Source: Pseudomonas songnenensis
Lineage (GTDB): Bacteria > Pseudomonadota > Gammaproteobacteria > Pseudomonadales > Pseudomonadaceae
NCBI RefSeq assembly: GCF_003696315.1
Contig: NZ_RFFN01000005.1
Coordinates: forward strand, 186,001 to 250,000
DNA: 64,000 bases
Reading direction: 5' to 3'
Below are positions 18,754 through 28,032 of this stretch, piece by piece; position 1 is the first letter of the stretch; every line of letters starts with the position of its first letter. The notes below the pieces were generated by a model. That model ran no database searches and was not told the DNA's origin. It worked only from the letters and a program-made list of their open reading frames with translations. The translations under genes and the position numbers were made by a program.

Positions 18754-19413
18754 ATGAGCCAAACAGCACGCAACGACAAGCGCGATCTGATCCTGTCCAA
18801 GGGCGCCCGGGTGATGACCCGTCGCGGCTATCACGGCACCGGGGTCCAGGAAATCGTCCAGGCAGCCGGTATCCCCAAGGGATCCTTCTATCACTACTTC
18901 GCCAGCAAGGAAGATTTCGCCCTGCAGGCGCTGGACCACATCTATGTGCCTCGACTTGAGCGCTATCGGGCGGCGCTGAGTAACGGTGCGCTCGCGCCAC
19001 GGCAGCGCATCCTCGATCACTACGCCGATCTCGTTGCGCACTTCGCTCGCCAGGAAAGGCCTGAGTATCACTGCTTCATCGGCAGCCTGAGCTTCGAGAT
19101 GGCCGAGCTGTGCCCACCCATCGCCAGACGGCTCAGCGCGATACTGACGCAATCGGTCGAGCTGCTTACGGCCTGCCTCGAACAGGCGCGTTTCGCTGGC
19201 GAGATCGCGGCAGACAGTGATTGTGCAGTGCTGGCGGAGTTCATAAGCAACGCCTGGGAAGGCGCGCTGTTGCGCATGAAAGTGAGCGGCAGCGTTGCGC
19301 CGTTGCAGGTGTTTTTCCAGCAGCTCGAACGCCAGTTGGCGCCGGCTGCAACAAATTCGCCGGGGCATGAGCGCCCGGCTGCCTTGACCAATGCCACAGG
19401 AGTCGATCGATGA
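18754..19413 (+). CDS. TetR family regulator (NemR-like) of the adjacent Old Yellow Enzyme
   Basis: A 219-residue TetR-type repressor: helix-turn-helix in the first 50 residues (MTRRGYHGTGVQEIVQAAGI, then PKGSFYHYFASKEDF) and a ligand-binding C-terminal half with a Cys in the position region ERPEYHCFIG, which could sense electrophiles as in NemR. The start MSQTARNDKRD at 18754 was preferred over an ATG 42 nt upstream. A perfect GACCGGTC palindrome at 18733-18740 just before the start may be the operator. Its stop overlaps the start of the flavin reductase by 4 nt (ATGA), indicating translational coupling. Confidence 0.85.
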   Translation: MSQTARNDKRDLILSKGARVMTRRGYHGTGVQEIVQAAGIPKGSFYHYFASKEDFALQALDHIYVPRLERYRAALSNGALAPRQRILDHYADLVAHFARQERPEYHCFIGSLSFEMAELCPPIARRLSAILTQSVELLTACLEQARFAGEIAADSDCAVLAEFISNAWEGALLRMKVSGSVAPLQVFFQQLERQLAPAATNSPGHERPAALTNATGVDR

Positions 19414-20519
19414 CCGCCAGCGTACAAGCCTTGTTTCAGCCCTTCGAGTTGGGTGCTCTCCGTTTGCCGACCCGTGTGGTCATGGCGCCGATGACCCGTT
19501 CGTTCTCGCCCAACGGTGTACCCACTGCCGATGTGGTCGAGTACTACCGCCGTCGTGCCGCGTCCGGGGTGGGGCTGATCATCACCGAAGGCACCACGGT
19601 TGGCCACGCCGCTGCCAATGGCTATCCGCATGTGCCACGTTTCTACGGTGAGGATGCCCTGGCTGGCTGGAAGGCTGTGGTCGATGCGGTGCATGCCGCT
19701 GGCGGGAAGATCGTTCCGCAGCTCTGGCATGTCGGTAATGTGCGCCGCAAGGGCACCGAGCCCGAGCCGGAGGTCGTCGGTTACGGCCCGATGGAGAAGC
19801 AGAAGGACGGCCAGGTCGTCGTCCACGGCATGACCAAGCAGGACATCCAGGATGTGATCGAGGCGTTCGCCCAGGCAGCCCGCGATGCCCAGGCTATCGG
19901 CATGGACGGCGTGGAAATCCACGGTGCCCACGGTTACTTGATCGATCAGTTCTTCTGGGAGGGCAGCAACCAGCGTACCGACGAGTACGGTGGCAGCCTG
20001 GCCAACCGCTCGCGCTTCGCCGTCGAGTTGGTGCAGGCCGTGCGTGCGGCGGTCGGCCCTGACTTTCCGATCATCTTCCGCTTCTCGCAGTGGAAGCAGC
20101 AGGACTACACCGCGCGCCTGGTGCAGTCGCCCGAGGAGCTTGGCGAGTTCCTCGCGCCGTTGTCGCAAGCCGGGGTGGATATCTTCCATTGCTCGACGCG
20201 CCGCTTCTGGGAGCCGGAGTTCGAAGGCTCCGATCTCAACCTGGCCGGCTGGACCCGTCAGCTGACCGGTAAGCCAACCATCACCGTCGGTAGCGTTGGC
20301 CTGGATGGTGAGTTCCTGCAGTTCATGGTCAAGACCGACAAGGTGGCGCAGCCAGCCAATATCGAGGGATTGCTGGAGCGTCTGAACAGGCAGGAGTTCG
20401 ATCTGGTGGCGGTGGGACGTGCGCTGATCTGCGATCCGGATTGGGCGGTTAAGGTACGTGAAGGGCGGATGGAAGAGATTCTGCCGTTCAGCCGTGAGGC
20501 GTTGAAGACGCTGGCATGA
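19410..20519 (+). CDS. Old Yellow Enzyme family NADH:flavin oxidoreductase (NemA/xenobiotic reductase-like)
   Basis: A 369-residue FMN-binding TIM-barrel ene-reductase. Family landmarks are VMAPMTRSFSPNGVP at the start, QLWHVGNV, VEIHGAHGYLIDQFFW (catalytic His and Asn/His region), TDEYGGSLANRSRF and the late VAVGRALICDPDWA. Such enzymes reduce activated alkenes, nitroesters and N-ethylmaleimide with NAD(P)H. It is translationally coupled to the upstream TetR regulator, which likely represses it until an electrophile is present. A 10-bp hairpin follows at 20527-20552. Confidence 0.88.
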   Translation: MTASVQALFQPFELGALRLPTRVVMAPMTRSFSPNGVPTADVVEYYRRRAASGVGLIITEGTTVGHAAANGYPHVPRFYGEDALAGWKAVVDAVHAAGGKIVPQLWHVGNVRRKGTEPEPEVVGYGPMEKQKDGQVVVHGMTKQDIQDVIEAFAQAARDAQAIGMDGVEIHGAHGYLIDQFFWEGSNQRTDEYGGSLANRSRFAVELVQAVRAAVGPDFPIIFRFSQWKQQDYTARLVQSPEELGEFLAPLSQAGVDIFHCSTRRFWEPEFEGSDLNLAGWTRQLTGKPTITVGSVGLDGEFLQFMVKTDKVAQPANIEGLLERLNRQEFDLVAVGRALICDPDWAVKVREGRMEEILPFSREALKTLA

Positions 20520-20526
20520 GTGACGA

Positions 20527-20552
20527 CGGCAGCCAGGGTGATCTGGCTGCCG
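20527..20552 (+). terminator. Hairpin after the Old Yellow Enzyme gene
   Basis: CGGCAGCCAG and CTGGCTGCCG (20527-20536, 20543-20552) form a perfect 10-bp stem with a 6-nt loop eight bases after the stop codon. The following GCTTCTTG is only a weak T-tract. Confidence 0.6.
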
Positions 20553-20730
20553 GCTTCTTGCGGTGCGATGAGGCACCGGGAGTTTCGGCGTGCGGTGTCT
20601 AGCGAGTGGCTAGATGGCCAGGTCTCGCCCCCCTGGGCGATTTCCTGCAGGCGGTGGACGATGTGACCGCCCCGAATGGCCGGCTCCCAAAAAGAAAGTT
20701 CTTTGCCTTATGCCTGCAGGCTATGCAGAT

Positions 20731-21486
20731 TCACGCCTGCCGATCCAGCTGCCGATTCGGCCCGCCTTCCCGCACCCAGAACAGCGTCGCTCCCGCGACC
20801 GCCGCCGGCATGATCAGCAGGTTCAGTACCGGCACCAGCAGCGCCGCATAGGTCACCGCACCAAAGCTCAGGCTCTGCCAGCGACGCTGGCGCAACCAGC
20901 CCATCATGTCAGACCAGCTCAGCTTGTTGTTGTCCGCCGGATAGTCGATGTACTGCACCGCCATCATCCACACGCCGAACAACAGCCAAAGGGGCGCGGC
21001 AGCCAGGTTCAGTACGGGGATGAACGAGAGCACCAGCAGCGCCAGGGCGCGCGGCGCGAAATAGGCCAGCTTGCGCAGCTCGCGGCCAATGGTGCGTGGC
21101 AGCATGGCCAGCAGTTCGGCCCAGCTGAACGGCGGCGCAGCATCTTCGCCACGTACCACCACTTCGACCTTTTCTGCCAGGAAGCCGTTGAACGGTGCGG
21201 CGAGGATATTGGCCAGCATGGTGAACGTGAAGAACACCATCAGCACCACAAGCGCGACGAACAACGGCCAGAGAATGTACTCGAGAAACGCGAGCCAGGT
21301 CGGCAGGTTGGGCATGAAGGTATCGACCCAGCCGCTGAACTGGCCGACCGCAAACCAGATCAGGCCGAAGAACAGCAACACGTTGACCGTCAGCGGCAGG
21401 ATCACGAACAGACGCAGCCCCGGGCTGAGCACCAGTCGCAGGCCTTCGCGCAGGTATTGCGGGCCGGAGAGGGCGGATACGGGCAT
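20731..21486 (-). CDS. cysZ: Sulfate transporter CysZ
   Basis: A 251-residue integral membrane protein with about four long hydrophobic helices. It matches CysZ from the start ([21 protein letters not shown]) through the [12 protein letters not shown] segment typical of the EI24/CysZ family. CysZ takes up sulfate for cysteine synthesis. CAGGAGACG precedes the ATG. It stands alone on the minus strand, convergent with the Old Yellow Enzyme gene. The 211-nt gap between them shows only the hairpin noted. Confidence 0.9.
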   Translation of the reverse strand: MPVSALSGPQYLREGLRLVLSPGLRLFVILPLTVNVLLFFGLIWFAVGQFSGWVDTFMPNLPTWLAFLEYILWPLFVALVVLMVFFTFTMLANILAAPFNGFLAEKVEVVVRGEDAAPPFSWAELLAMLPRTIGRELRKLAYFAPRALALLVLSFIPVLNLAAAPLWLLFGVWMMAVQYIDYPADNNKLSWSDMMGWLRQRRWQSLSFGAVTYAALLVPVLNLLIMPAAVAGATLFWVREGGPNRQLDRQA

Positions 21487-21711
21487 TGGCGTCTCCTGTA
21501 AACAGCGGATTCGAGGGAAGGTGGCGCGAGGGATAGTCGATGACTATGGGACGTATGCAGAGCCTGAATTATCCGCAGCGGCGGCGGATGGCTAACGTAG
21601 CGCTCAACGGTTTTCGGGTCATCCGCGTTATCAGCCTTCCCCAAGTGCCTGGGATGACCCTTTTTATTCCCATTGAGCCGGGCGTCGCCGGCTCGCAGAG
21701 CGGATGCGTGG

Positions 21712-22050
21712 TTACTTGCGCTTGAGCGGTTGGCTGTCGAACCGCACGCCGGGCAGGCCGGTTTCCATCAGTGCGCGGATGTTGCGGTGATCGCTGCCGT
21801 TCGGGTTGGCCAGCACTGCCTGATAGTGTTCGCCGAACGCGAGCAGCGCTTCTTCCGTGCTGAACCCTTCCAGCACAGCCATGCCTAGCGTCTTGCAGGA
21901 GCCTTCGTTCTCGCCGGCGGCATTTTCCAGGGTGCCGTTGACGAAGCGGCTCGGCTGATAGTCATAGGCGCTCGCGATAAAGGCGAGCGTGTCGCTGAAC
22001 GCGTGGTTGCGATTGCGCAGGCTCGCGCGGAAGTCTTTCAGGTCATTCAT
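21712..22050 (-). CDS. HopJ type III effector-like protein
   Basis: A 112-residue protein matching the HopJ family (DTLAFIASAYDYQPSRFVNG, NGSDHRNIRALM). Despite the name, HopJ homologues occur widely in bacteria lacking type III secretion, and no secretion genes lie here, so an effector role is not implied. The ATG at 22050 overlaps the stop of the DUF1244 gene (ATGA), so the two are translationally coupled on the minus strand. Function unknown. Confidence 0.82.
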   Translation of the reverse strand: MNDLKDFRASLRNRNHAFSDTLAFIASAYDYQPSRFVNGTLENAAGENEGSCKTLGMAVLEGFSTEEALLAFGEHYQAVLANPNGSDHRNIRALMETGLPGVRFDSQPLKRK

Positions 22051-22340
22051 TCTTTCTGGGCCTTGTCGAAAGCCGCCTGCTGGTCGGCTGTCGCTTCCTT
22101 CTGATAGCGTTTCTTCCATTCGCTGTACGGCATGCCGTACACCTCTTCGCGGGCCTGGTCGATGCTGACTTCGATTTCCAGATCGTCCGCGGCCGCCTTG
22201 TACCATTTCGACAGGCAGTTGCGGCAGAAGCCAGCCAGGTTCATCAGATCGATGTTCTGGGCGTCGGGGCGGGTGCGCAGGTGCTGGACCAGGCGGCGGA
22301 AGGCGGCGGCTTCCAGTTCGGTGCGTTCTTGCTCGTTCAT
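22047..22340 (-). CDS. DUF1244 family protein
   Basis: A 97-residue DUF1244 protein. The conserved core LMNLAGFCRNCLSKWYKAAA with its two Cys and the EVYGMPYSEWKKRYQ segment are intact. The start at 22340 (MNEQERTELEAAAF) gives the family length; an upstream in-frame ATG adds unconserved residues that overlap the space before folX. It is coupled to the HopJ-like gene downstream. A paired Cys motif suggests a metal or redox role, but no function is established. Confidence 0.85.
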   Translation of the reverse strand: MNEQERTELEAAAFRRLVQHLRTRPDAQNIDLMNLAGFCRNCLSKWYKAAADDLEIEVSIDQAREEVYGMPYSEWKKRYQKEATADQQAAFDKAQKE

Positions 22341-22416
22341 CTCGTGGGTCTCGGCGTTGGCTGAGGTCGGCCGGATCATAACCTTGCCTCGTTGAGCCGG
22401 CCAGCCTTGAGCAGGG

Positions 22417-22791
22417 TCAATCCCGGTGTGCTGCCAGAGTGATCGATACCGACTCGGCAAAGCGCAGCGCGTGGGGTTTGTCGACCTCCACCTCGGCATA
22501 GCGCACCTGCGGATAGCGCATGACCAGGTCCAGAATCTCCTGTGTCAGGCGTTCGAGCAGAGCGAAGCGGTTGTCTTCGACGTGCTGGATGATCGCCTTG
22601 GTGATGGTGCGGTAGTTCAGCGCCTGTTCGATGTCGTTTTCGCGCACCGCCTCGGCGGCCGGGTAGAGCATGGTCAGGTTGATCAGCACGTCCTGGCGGT
22701 TGAGGATTTCCTCTTCCTTGATGCCAATGTAGGTGCGCAGCCGCAGGTCCTTGACGCGGATGCGCGCCATAGCAGGTTCCAGTCTGGGCAT
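22417..22791 (-). CDS. folX: Dihydroneopterin triphosphate 2'-epimerase FolX
   Basis: A 124-residue tunnelling-fold (FolB/FolX) enzyme: [19 protein letters not shown] at the start, [11 protein letters not shown] with the conserved Tyr, and the C-terminal [18 protein letters not shown]. The length and the '[13 protein letters not shown]' ending fit FolX, which makes dihydromonapterin triphosphate for tetrahydromonapterin, the cofactor of Pseudomonas phenylalanine hydroxylase. It lies 18 nt downstream of folM on the same strand, forming an operon; GGAG precedes the ATG. Confidence 0.9.
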   Translation of the reverse strand: MPRLEPAMARIRVKDLRLRTYIGIKEEEILNRQDVLINLTMLYPAAEAVRENDIEQALNYRTITKAIIQHVEDNRFALLERLTQEILDLVMRYPQVRYAEVEVDKPHALRFAESVSITLAAHRD

Positions 22792-22809
22792 GGGGACTCC
22801 TTGCAGTCT

Positions 22810-23514
22810 TCAGATCAGGTGGCGGCCGCCGTTCACGGTCAGTGTAGTGCCGGTGACATACGGATTGTCGAGCAGGTAGCGCAGGCTCTGGTAGATCACC
22901 TCGGCACCGGGTTCGATACCCAGCGCCGACTTGGCCAGTGCCTTGCGCCGGTATTCCTCGTCGTCGTCCGGATTGAACTGGATCAGCGCCGGGGCGATGC
23001 CGTTGACCTTGATCGCGGGGGCCAGACTGGCGGCGAAGGACAGTGTGAGGTTGTCCAGTCCCGCCTTGCTTGCCGCGTAGGCGATATGTTTTTTGCTGCC
23101 CTTGCGGGTCACGTCGTCGCCGATGTGCACGATATCGGCAGGCCCGCCGTGACGCAGCAGGTCGGCGCAGTGCAGATTGATCAGATAGGGCGCGAGCATA
23201 TGCACCTGGAACAGCTGGCGAAACGCCTCGGCTTCCTGGCCGGGAGCGTCGGGGCGCCATTCGGAGGCGTTGTGCACGATCGCTCTCAGGCTGTCGGTCT
23301 GCTCTCGGAGTGCGCCGATGAAGCCCGTGATGCCTGCTTCATCGCTGAAATCCGCCTTCAGCGTGTGGGCGCCGAGTGTGCGCAGTCGCTCGATGCTGTC
23401 GCGTTCGCGGCGGTAGGTGACGATAACCGGAAAGCCGTCTTCCAGCAGCCGTTCGGCGCAATGCAATCCGATCCGCTGGCTGGCACCGGTGATGAGAATC
23501 GGGGCCTGGTGCAT
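22810..23514 (-). CDS. folM: Dihydromonapterin reductase FolM
   Basis: A 234-residue short-chain dehydrogenase. The glycine motif is ITGASQRIGLHCAERL and the catalytic pair is YAASK; VHNASEW and VNGIAPALIQFN are typical of FolM. It reduces dihydromonapterin (and dihydrofolate) with NADPH. It is followed directly by folX. I recall folE1 lying between these two genes in P. aeruginosa; it is absent from this spot. Weak leader signals; the start is the first Met of the SDR fold. Confidence 0.88.
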   Translation of the reverse strand: MHQAPILITGASQRIGLHCAERLLEDGFPVIVTYRRERDSIERLRTLGAHTLKADFSDEAGITGFIGALREQTDSLRAIVHNASEWRPDAPGQEAEAFRQLFQVHMLAPYLINLHCADLLRHGGPADIVHIGDDVTRKGSKKHIAYAASKAGLDNLTLSFAASLAPAIKVNGIAPALIQFNPDDDEEYRRKALAKSALGIEPGAEVIYQSLRYLLDNPYVTGTTLTVNGGRHLI

Positions 23515-23579
23515 GTGTGTCCACTGCCGGAAATGGGTGGTCCGCCGAGCTCGGAGGCGGTCACTACTGGCGTGGCAGC

Positions 23580-24206
23580 TTACACCAGATCGGCGGGCAC
23601 CTCAGGCTGCAAATCGGGATGCAGACGTTGGTGCTGGCGATAGAGGAAGGAGCGGATGCGTTCGGCGTCCTTTTCCTGGGGAAACTCCACTTCGTAGGCA
23701 GCCATCCCGCCCTTGAGTTCACGAACACGGTGGGCGTCGATCTCAAGCGGGGTGTCATCCGGAAGGGCCAGGCGCAAGTGGAAGTGCTTGGGCGGCTTGC
23801 GATCCTTGCCGGCATCTACCAGGAGACCGTGCGGAGACAGCTCATGGACGCTGAGCGAGCTTTCGCCGCCATCGTTCTTCAGCAACGCAAGTGGCTCATC
23901 CAGGTGCAGACGCCAGGCGCGGGTAGTCGGCCCGCGCTCGTAGATCACCGGTGGCGCCAGTTGCAGATCGAGGCTGTGCAGTTCATCTTCGCGAAGCTGG
24001 ATCGGGAACGACATGCGAAAGTCTTCGAACTCGGCCTGTAATGACAGGTTGGCCCTTGCCGCCAGCTGCATCAGCAGTTCGTTGGATTGCGCGCCGCCAT
24101 CGATCCGGAAGCCTGTAGCGCGCTCCGCGGTGGTTGCGCCGTTGCGCTGCATCAACTTGCGGATGAACGTCAGTTCGTCTTTGCTGAGAATCGTATCTTC
24201 CGCCAT
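23580..24206 (-). CDS. PilZ-domain-like hypothetical protein
   Basis: A 208-residue soluble protein with no signal peptide. The segment SLSVHELSPHGLLVDAG resembles the (D/N)xSxxG strand of PilZ domains, and the late YEVEFPQ fits the barrel, but the upstream RxxxR arginines are not obvious, so c-di-GMP binding is uncertain. The start MAEDTILSKDEL at 24206 has GAGGGT about 8 nt upstream; the longer frame adds 30 unconserved residues. It lies 65 nt upstream of folM on the same strand and is divergent from the flavodoxin. Function unknown. Confidence 0.7.
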   Translation of the reverse strand: MAEDTILSKDELTFIRKLMQRNGATTAERATGFRIDGGAQSNELLMQLAARANLSLQAEFEDFRMSFPIQLREDELHSLDLQLAPPVIYERGPTTRAWRLHLDEPLALLKNDGGESSLSVHELSPHGLLVDAGKDRKPPKHFHLRLALPDDTPLEIDAHRVRELKGGMAAYEVEFPQEKDAERIRSFLYRQHQRLHPDLQPEVPADLV

Positions 24207-24435
24207 GCGGATACCCTCGGAGGATGGTGCCTCCATGGTTCTGGCATCGTGGCGTGGGCCACGTTGCGCCTGCGCCGGTTGGACGCGGTGGGGCAATCGC
24301 CCCTAGGACTCTCTCCTTGAAGTTTGGTTCCTTCTCTGCGCCTTTGCTGGATGTACGGTACGGTCGCTCCGCCCGGCAGAACTCGGCAAGGCTAGATGCG
24401 GCATAATGCGCAGCTTTGAATGCCTCGGAGCGCAC

Positions 24436-24888
24436 ATGAAAGTCGCCATTCTTTCCGGGAGCGTCTACGGCACCGCCGAAGATGTTGCCCGTCACGCCGA
24501 ACGCCAGCTGAAAGCCGCCGGTTTCGAAACCTGGCATGATCCCCGCGCCCAGTTGCCGCAGATTCTCGACTTCGCCCCCGAAGCGCTGCTGGTCGTGACC
24601 TCGACCACTGGCATGGGCGAACTGCCTGACAGCTTCATTCCGTTGTACTCGACCATCCGTGATCAGTTTCCCGCGTGGAGCGGCCTGCCCGGTGGTGTCA
24701 TCGCCCTTGGTGATGCCAGCTACGGCGACACCTTCTGTGGTGGTGGCGAGCTGATTCGCGAGCTCTATGCCGAGCTCGGCGTGCGGGAAGTCGTGGAGAT
24801 GCTGCGCCTCGACGCCAGCGAGACGGTCACGCCGGAAAGCGACGCCGAACCCTGGCTGGAAACTTTTGCTGCGGCCTTGCGCGCCTGA
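24436..24888 (+). CDS. Flavodoxin (MioC-like)
   Basis: A 150-residue flavodoxin-fold protein. The FMN phosphate loop SGSVYGTAEDVA lies at residues 7-18, with VTSTTGMGELPDS and LGDASYGDTFCGGGE forming the ring-binding loops. It resembles short-chain MioC flavodoxins, one-electron carriers used for example by biotin synthase. The ATG at 24436 with GGAG upstream was chosen over an ATG 30 nt earlier. It is divergent from the PilZ-like gene and 104 nt upstream of the aldolase gene. Confidence 0.85.
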   Translation: MKVAILSGSVYGTAEDVARHAERQLKAAGFETWHDPRAQLPQILDFAPEALLVVTSTTGMGELPDSFIPLYSTIRDQFPAWSGLPGGVIALGDASYGDTFCGGGELIRELYAELGVREVVEMLRLDASETVTPESDAEPWLETFAAALRA

Positions 24889-24992
24889 GTGGCTCGCCAG
24901 GTCAGCGGCCTGGCTGCAAGGGCAACTGCCGGGGCGGAAGCGGCTGGCTAGAATCCAGGGCATCTTCACGACAATAAGAAGAGGTGCCCTCG

Positions 24993-25769
24993 ATGACTGC
25001 GCTGCATGCTTTGCCTTCCCTGGAAACCCGAGTCAGCCCCGCCGAATGGCAGGCACGGGTCGATCTGGCGGCCTGTTACCGGCTGGTCGCGCTGCATGGC
25101 TGGGATGACCTGATCTTCACGCACATCTCGGTCAAGATTCCCGATACCGATCACTTCCTGATCAATCCGTACGGGCTGATGTTTCACGAAATCACCGCGT
25201 CCAGTCTGGTCAAGGTCGATCTGGCCGGCAACAAGGTGATGGACAGCCCGTACGAGATCAATCCCGCCGGTTACACCATCCACAGTGCCGTGCATGAAGT
25301 TCGCCACGACGTCGCCTGCGTCATGCACACCCATACCGCGGCCGGGGTGGCGGTCTCGGCGCAGCGCCAGGGCGTGTTGCCAATCAGCCAGCAGTCGCTG
25401 TTCGTGCTGGCCAGCCTTTCCACTCACGGCTACGAAGGCGTGGCGCTGAACCACGACGAGAAAGCACGGCTGCAGGCAGATCTGGGAGAGACCGGCTTCA
25501 TGGTGCTGCACAACCATGGTCTGCTGACCTGCGGTGGCAGCGTCGCCGACACCTTTCTGATGATGTTCATCTTCCAGCGCGCCTGTGAAATCCAGGTCAT
25601 GGCCCAGGGGGGTGGCGCAGAGCTCATCGCCATTCCCGAGCAGATTCTCGCGGGTGCCAAGGCCATGGCTGCCGGTGTGACCCGTAGCCGTTCAGGTATG
25701 GGCGGAGCGTTGGCCTGGCCGGGTCTGTTGCGCAAGCTGGATGCGCAGAGTCCCGGCTACGCTGCATGA
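24993..25769 (+). CDS. Class II aldolase/adducin family protein
   Basis: A 258-residue protein of the class II aldolase/adducin family. The zinc-binding His pairs are visible in CVMHTHTAAGVAVS and LHNHGLLTCG, and the N-terminal HGWDDLIFTHISVKIP is typical of the adducin-like subgroup. These enzymes cleave or epimerise sugar phosphates, but many members have unknown substrates. The ATG at 24993 with AGAGG 9 nt upstream is preferred over the GTG at 24984. It converges on acpH with a 15-nt gap. Confidence 0.82.
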   Translation: MTALHALPSLETRVSPAEWQARVDLAACYRLVALHGWDDLIFTHISVKIPDTDHFLINPYGLMFHEITASSLVKVDLAGNKVMDSPYEINPAGYTIHSAVHEVRHDVACVMHTHTAAGVAVSAQRQGVLPISQQSLFVLASLSTHGYEGVALNHDEKARLQADLGETGFMVLHNHGLLTCGGSVADTFLMMFIFQRACEIQVMAQGGGAELIAIPEQILAGAKAMAAGVTRSRSGMGGALAWPGLLRKLDAQSPGYAA

Positions 25770-25784
25770 CGCGACGCGGCTGCG

Positions 25785-26357
25785 CTACATCGCCGCCTTG
25801 GCGAACTGCTGCAGCTGCGGATAGAAAAGACGAAAATCCTCGAGCAGCGGATCGTACAGCTGCTCCAGCTCTTCCAGTCCGCCGGCCAGGCCATCCGGCC
25901 GGCTGAGCCGGCGGCTCATGTTGGCCAGCACCCGCTCCAGTACATCGAACTGGCGATAACTGCCCAGCCAGTCGTGCGCGGCCATATGCGGCGCGATGAC
26001 GGCGAGTTTGCCCGGTAGCTCGGGCTCTTCGGTCAGCGCCCGGTAGGCCCGCCGGGTAAAGCGGTCCAACGGCTCGCTGGAGTAATCCGCCCAGTTCGCC
26101 GCCAGGCAATGATCGAAGAACAGATCGAGCAGGATTCCGGCGTAGCGGCGGCGTTCAGTGGGAAAGCGCGCTTTCGCCTGCAGCACCAGCGGGTGGCTGT
26201 CGGTGTAGGCATCGATCTGCCGATGCAGGCGAATGCCGGCCTCGATCCGCGCTGGCCAGCGTCCCTGCAGCGAGCCTTTGACGAAATCGCCGTACAGGCT
26301 GCCGAGCATGTCCTCCGGGCCAGGGCCGCCGAGATGAAGGTGAGCAAGATAATTCAT
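25785..26357 (-). CDS. acpH: ACP phosphodiesterase AcpH (DUF479)
   Basis: A 190-residue HD-related protein of the AcpH/DUF479 family: MNYLAHLHLGGPGPEDMLGS at the start, GDFVKGSL, and IRLHRQIDAYTDSHP with metal-binding His and Asp residues. AcpH removes the 4'-phosphopantetheine arm from acyl carrier protein. It follows olsA on the minus strand and converges with the aldolase gene. The start is the first Met of the conserved N-terminus. Confidence 0.88.
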   Translation of the reverse strand: MNYLAHLHLGGPGPEDMLGSLYGDFVKGSLQGRWPARIEAGIRLHRQIDAYTDSHPLVLQAKARFPTERRRYAGILLDLFFDHCLAANWADYSSEPLDRFTRRAYRALTEEPELPGKLAVIAPHMAAHDWLGSYRQFDVLERVLANMSRRLSRPDGLAGGLEELEQLYDPLLEDFRLFYPQLQQFAKAAM

Positions 26358-26391
26358 GGTTCAAGCTTAGCGCAGCCTCGACAGGAGGTGG

Positions 26392-27165
26392 CTATGCAGC
26401 ATCTCTCGCGGCCTCCTGCGACTGGCAAGACAGTGCGCGCTCGACCGCCAGTTGCGCTCGCTCGGCAATTGCTTTGCGGCTGAGTGTGGCGACGGGGATT
26501 GGTGGCAGCAGATGGATTTCCACTTCTGCCATGTCGCTGGCCAGCAGCCTGCGCAAGTGCGCAGACAGTTCGTCATCGCCTACGAAGGGGGCCACGGTGT
26601 CGGGCTTGCCGTCGCGCAGGTAACGGATAGCCACGGGTTGAACGGCGCAGCCGGCCTCTATCGCGCAGGCGAACAGCCGGGGGTGGAAGGTACGTACGCT
26701 GCTGCCATCGGTCGAGGTGCCCTCGGGGAAGATCAGCAGATGACGACCCTGGTGGAGATGATTGGCCAGTTGCTGATTGATCTGCGCGGCATCGCCGGCG
26801 CCACGACGGATGAACAGCGTGCCGGCCTGGCGGGCCAGCCAGCCCAGCACGGGCCAGCTTGCAACTTCGGCCTTGGCCAGGAACGACAGCGGCTGCAGCA
26901 TGCCCAGCAGCGGGATGTCGCACCAGGACACATGGTTGGCGACCCAGAGCATCGGCTGAGGTGGTAGCTCACCGATGATGCGTACCCGATAGGGCAGCGC
27001 GGCGGCCAGGCGAACCATGAACCAGCGCGTCAGCCCTTGCCTGCGTTGCAGGGAGGCACGAGGTGCGAAGCGCTCGCCGAGCCCCAGTGCCGCCGCCACC
27101 AGTAAACCCAGCAGGATCACAACGCTCAGCCGCAGCAGGCGCCAGTGCAGGCGCACCCGTGTCAT
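26392..27165 (-). CDS. olsA: Lyso-ornithine lipid / 1-acylglycerophosphate acyltransferase OlsA
   Basis: A 257-residue PlsC-family O-acyltransferase with an N-terminal membrane helix (LSVVILLGLLVAAALGLG), the active-site NHVSWCDIPLL (HX4D) and the FPEGTSTDGS substrate motif. It acylates lyso-ornithine lipid to complete ornithine lipid in the inner membrane. Its ATG abuts the olsB stop codon (no gap), so the two are translationally linked. The gene pair and order match olsBA of other pseudomonads. Confidence 0.88.
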   Translation of the reverse strand: MTRVRLHWRLLRLSVVILLGLLVAAALGLGERFAPRASLQRRQGLTRWFMVRLAAALPYRVRIIGELPPQPMLWVANHVSWCDIPLLGMLQPLSFLAKAEVASWPVLGWLARQAGTLFIRRGAGDAAQINQQLANHLHQGRHLLIFPEGTSTDGSSVRTFHPRLFACAIEAGCAVQPVAIRYLRDGKPDTVAPFVGDDELSAHLRRLLASDMAEVEIHLLPPIPVATLSRKAIAERAQLAVERALSCQSQEAARDAA

Positions 27166-27912
27166 CTATACCGCAGCCTTGAAGTGGCGGGCATAGCGCG
27201 GGCAAAGCTCCTCGCGCTTGAGCAGGATGAAGACGTCGGCGACCTGGAAGTCGGGGTCCCAGCAGGGTTCGCCGCAAATCTTCGCGCCAAGGCGCATATA
27301 TGCCTTGAGCAACGGGGGCAGCTGGGCGGTGACGTTGTCCGGTAGATCCAGCTCGGGAAGTGGCGTCCGCGGCTCCGCATGCAGCAGCTCGGTACACAGG
27401 TGACTGTCGCGCAACCGCTGCATGATCGCGCGAGCCTGTATGCCTCCGTCACGCATGGGGATGCTGGCGCAGCCCATCAGGTAACGATAACGGCCCTCGT
27501 TGAGCACTTCTGCCAGCTCGCTCCAGAGCACCGCGATGGTCGCGCCAGTGCGATAGGCTGGTGTCACGCAGGTGCGCCCAATCTCCAGCACGGGTTCGTC
27601 GATGTCCGCCAGGCCATGCAGGGCAAACTCTCCTTCGCTATAGAAGCGCCCCAGCCGCCTTGCTGTCAGGTGGTCCAGCAGGCGCGTCGTGGCGACCAGC
27701 TCTCCACTGGCCAGATCACGTACACCGATGTGCCGGCAGTGAACATCGAAGTCATCCATGTCCAGCCCGTGTTCCGCACCCTGTAGCTTGGCATCGAACT
27801 CGGTGCTGAATACCCGATAGCGCAAAGCCTGAGCTTCGCGCAGAGCCGCATCGCCTTCCAGGCGTTCGGCTCGAAGTTGACGCGTGCTGCGGGGGTCGAC
27901 GATGGCATTCAT
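27166..27912 (-). CDS. olsB: L-ornithine N-alpha-acyltransferase OlsB
   Basis: A 248-residue GNAT-like acyltransferase: [17 protein letters not shown] near the N-terminus, [13 protein letters not shown] and [15 protein letters not shown] are OlsB hallmarks. It transfers a 3-hydroxyacyl group from ACP to ornithine, the first step of ornithine lipid synthesis, a phosphorus-free membrane lipid made mostly under phosphate limitation. AGGAGAC precedes the ATG. A Pho-box-like direct repeat at 28033-28061 lies upstream on the same strand. It is divergent from the acyl-CoA dehydrogenase-like gene. Confidence 0.9.
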   Translation of the reverse strand: MNAIVDPRSTRQLRAERLEGDAALREAQALRYRVFSTEFDAKLQGAEHGLDMDDFDVHCRHIGVRDLASGELVATTRLLDHLTARRLGRFYSEGEFALHGLADIDEPVLEIGRTCVTPAYRTGATIAVLWSELAEVLNEGRYRYLMGCASIPMRDGGIQARAIMQRLRDSHLCTELLHAEPRTPLPELDLPDNVTAQLPPLLKAYMRLGAKICGEPCWDPDFQVADVFILLKREELCPRYARHFKAAV

Positions 27913-28032
27913 GCTCTGTCTCCTTGGCCGCCGTGGCTGTGGCGGGTTGGCGATGCAACGCGAGCGTCTGGTTGTTATCGTTGGGCTCGAGTGTTTGGCT
28001 TGATCAGGCTAGGAGCAGGGCATGTCGCCGTT

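Noticed and set aside
21712..22050. HopJ as evidence of a type III secretion system
   Set aside because: No secretion genes are nearby and HopJ homologues occur in many bacteria without such systems.
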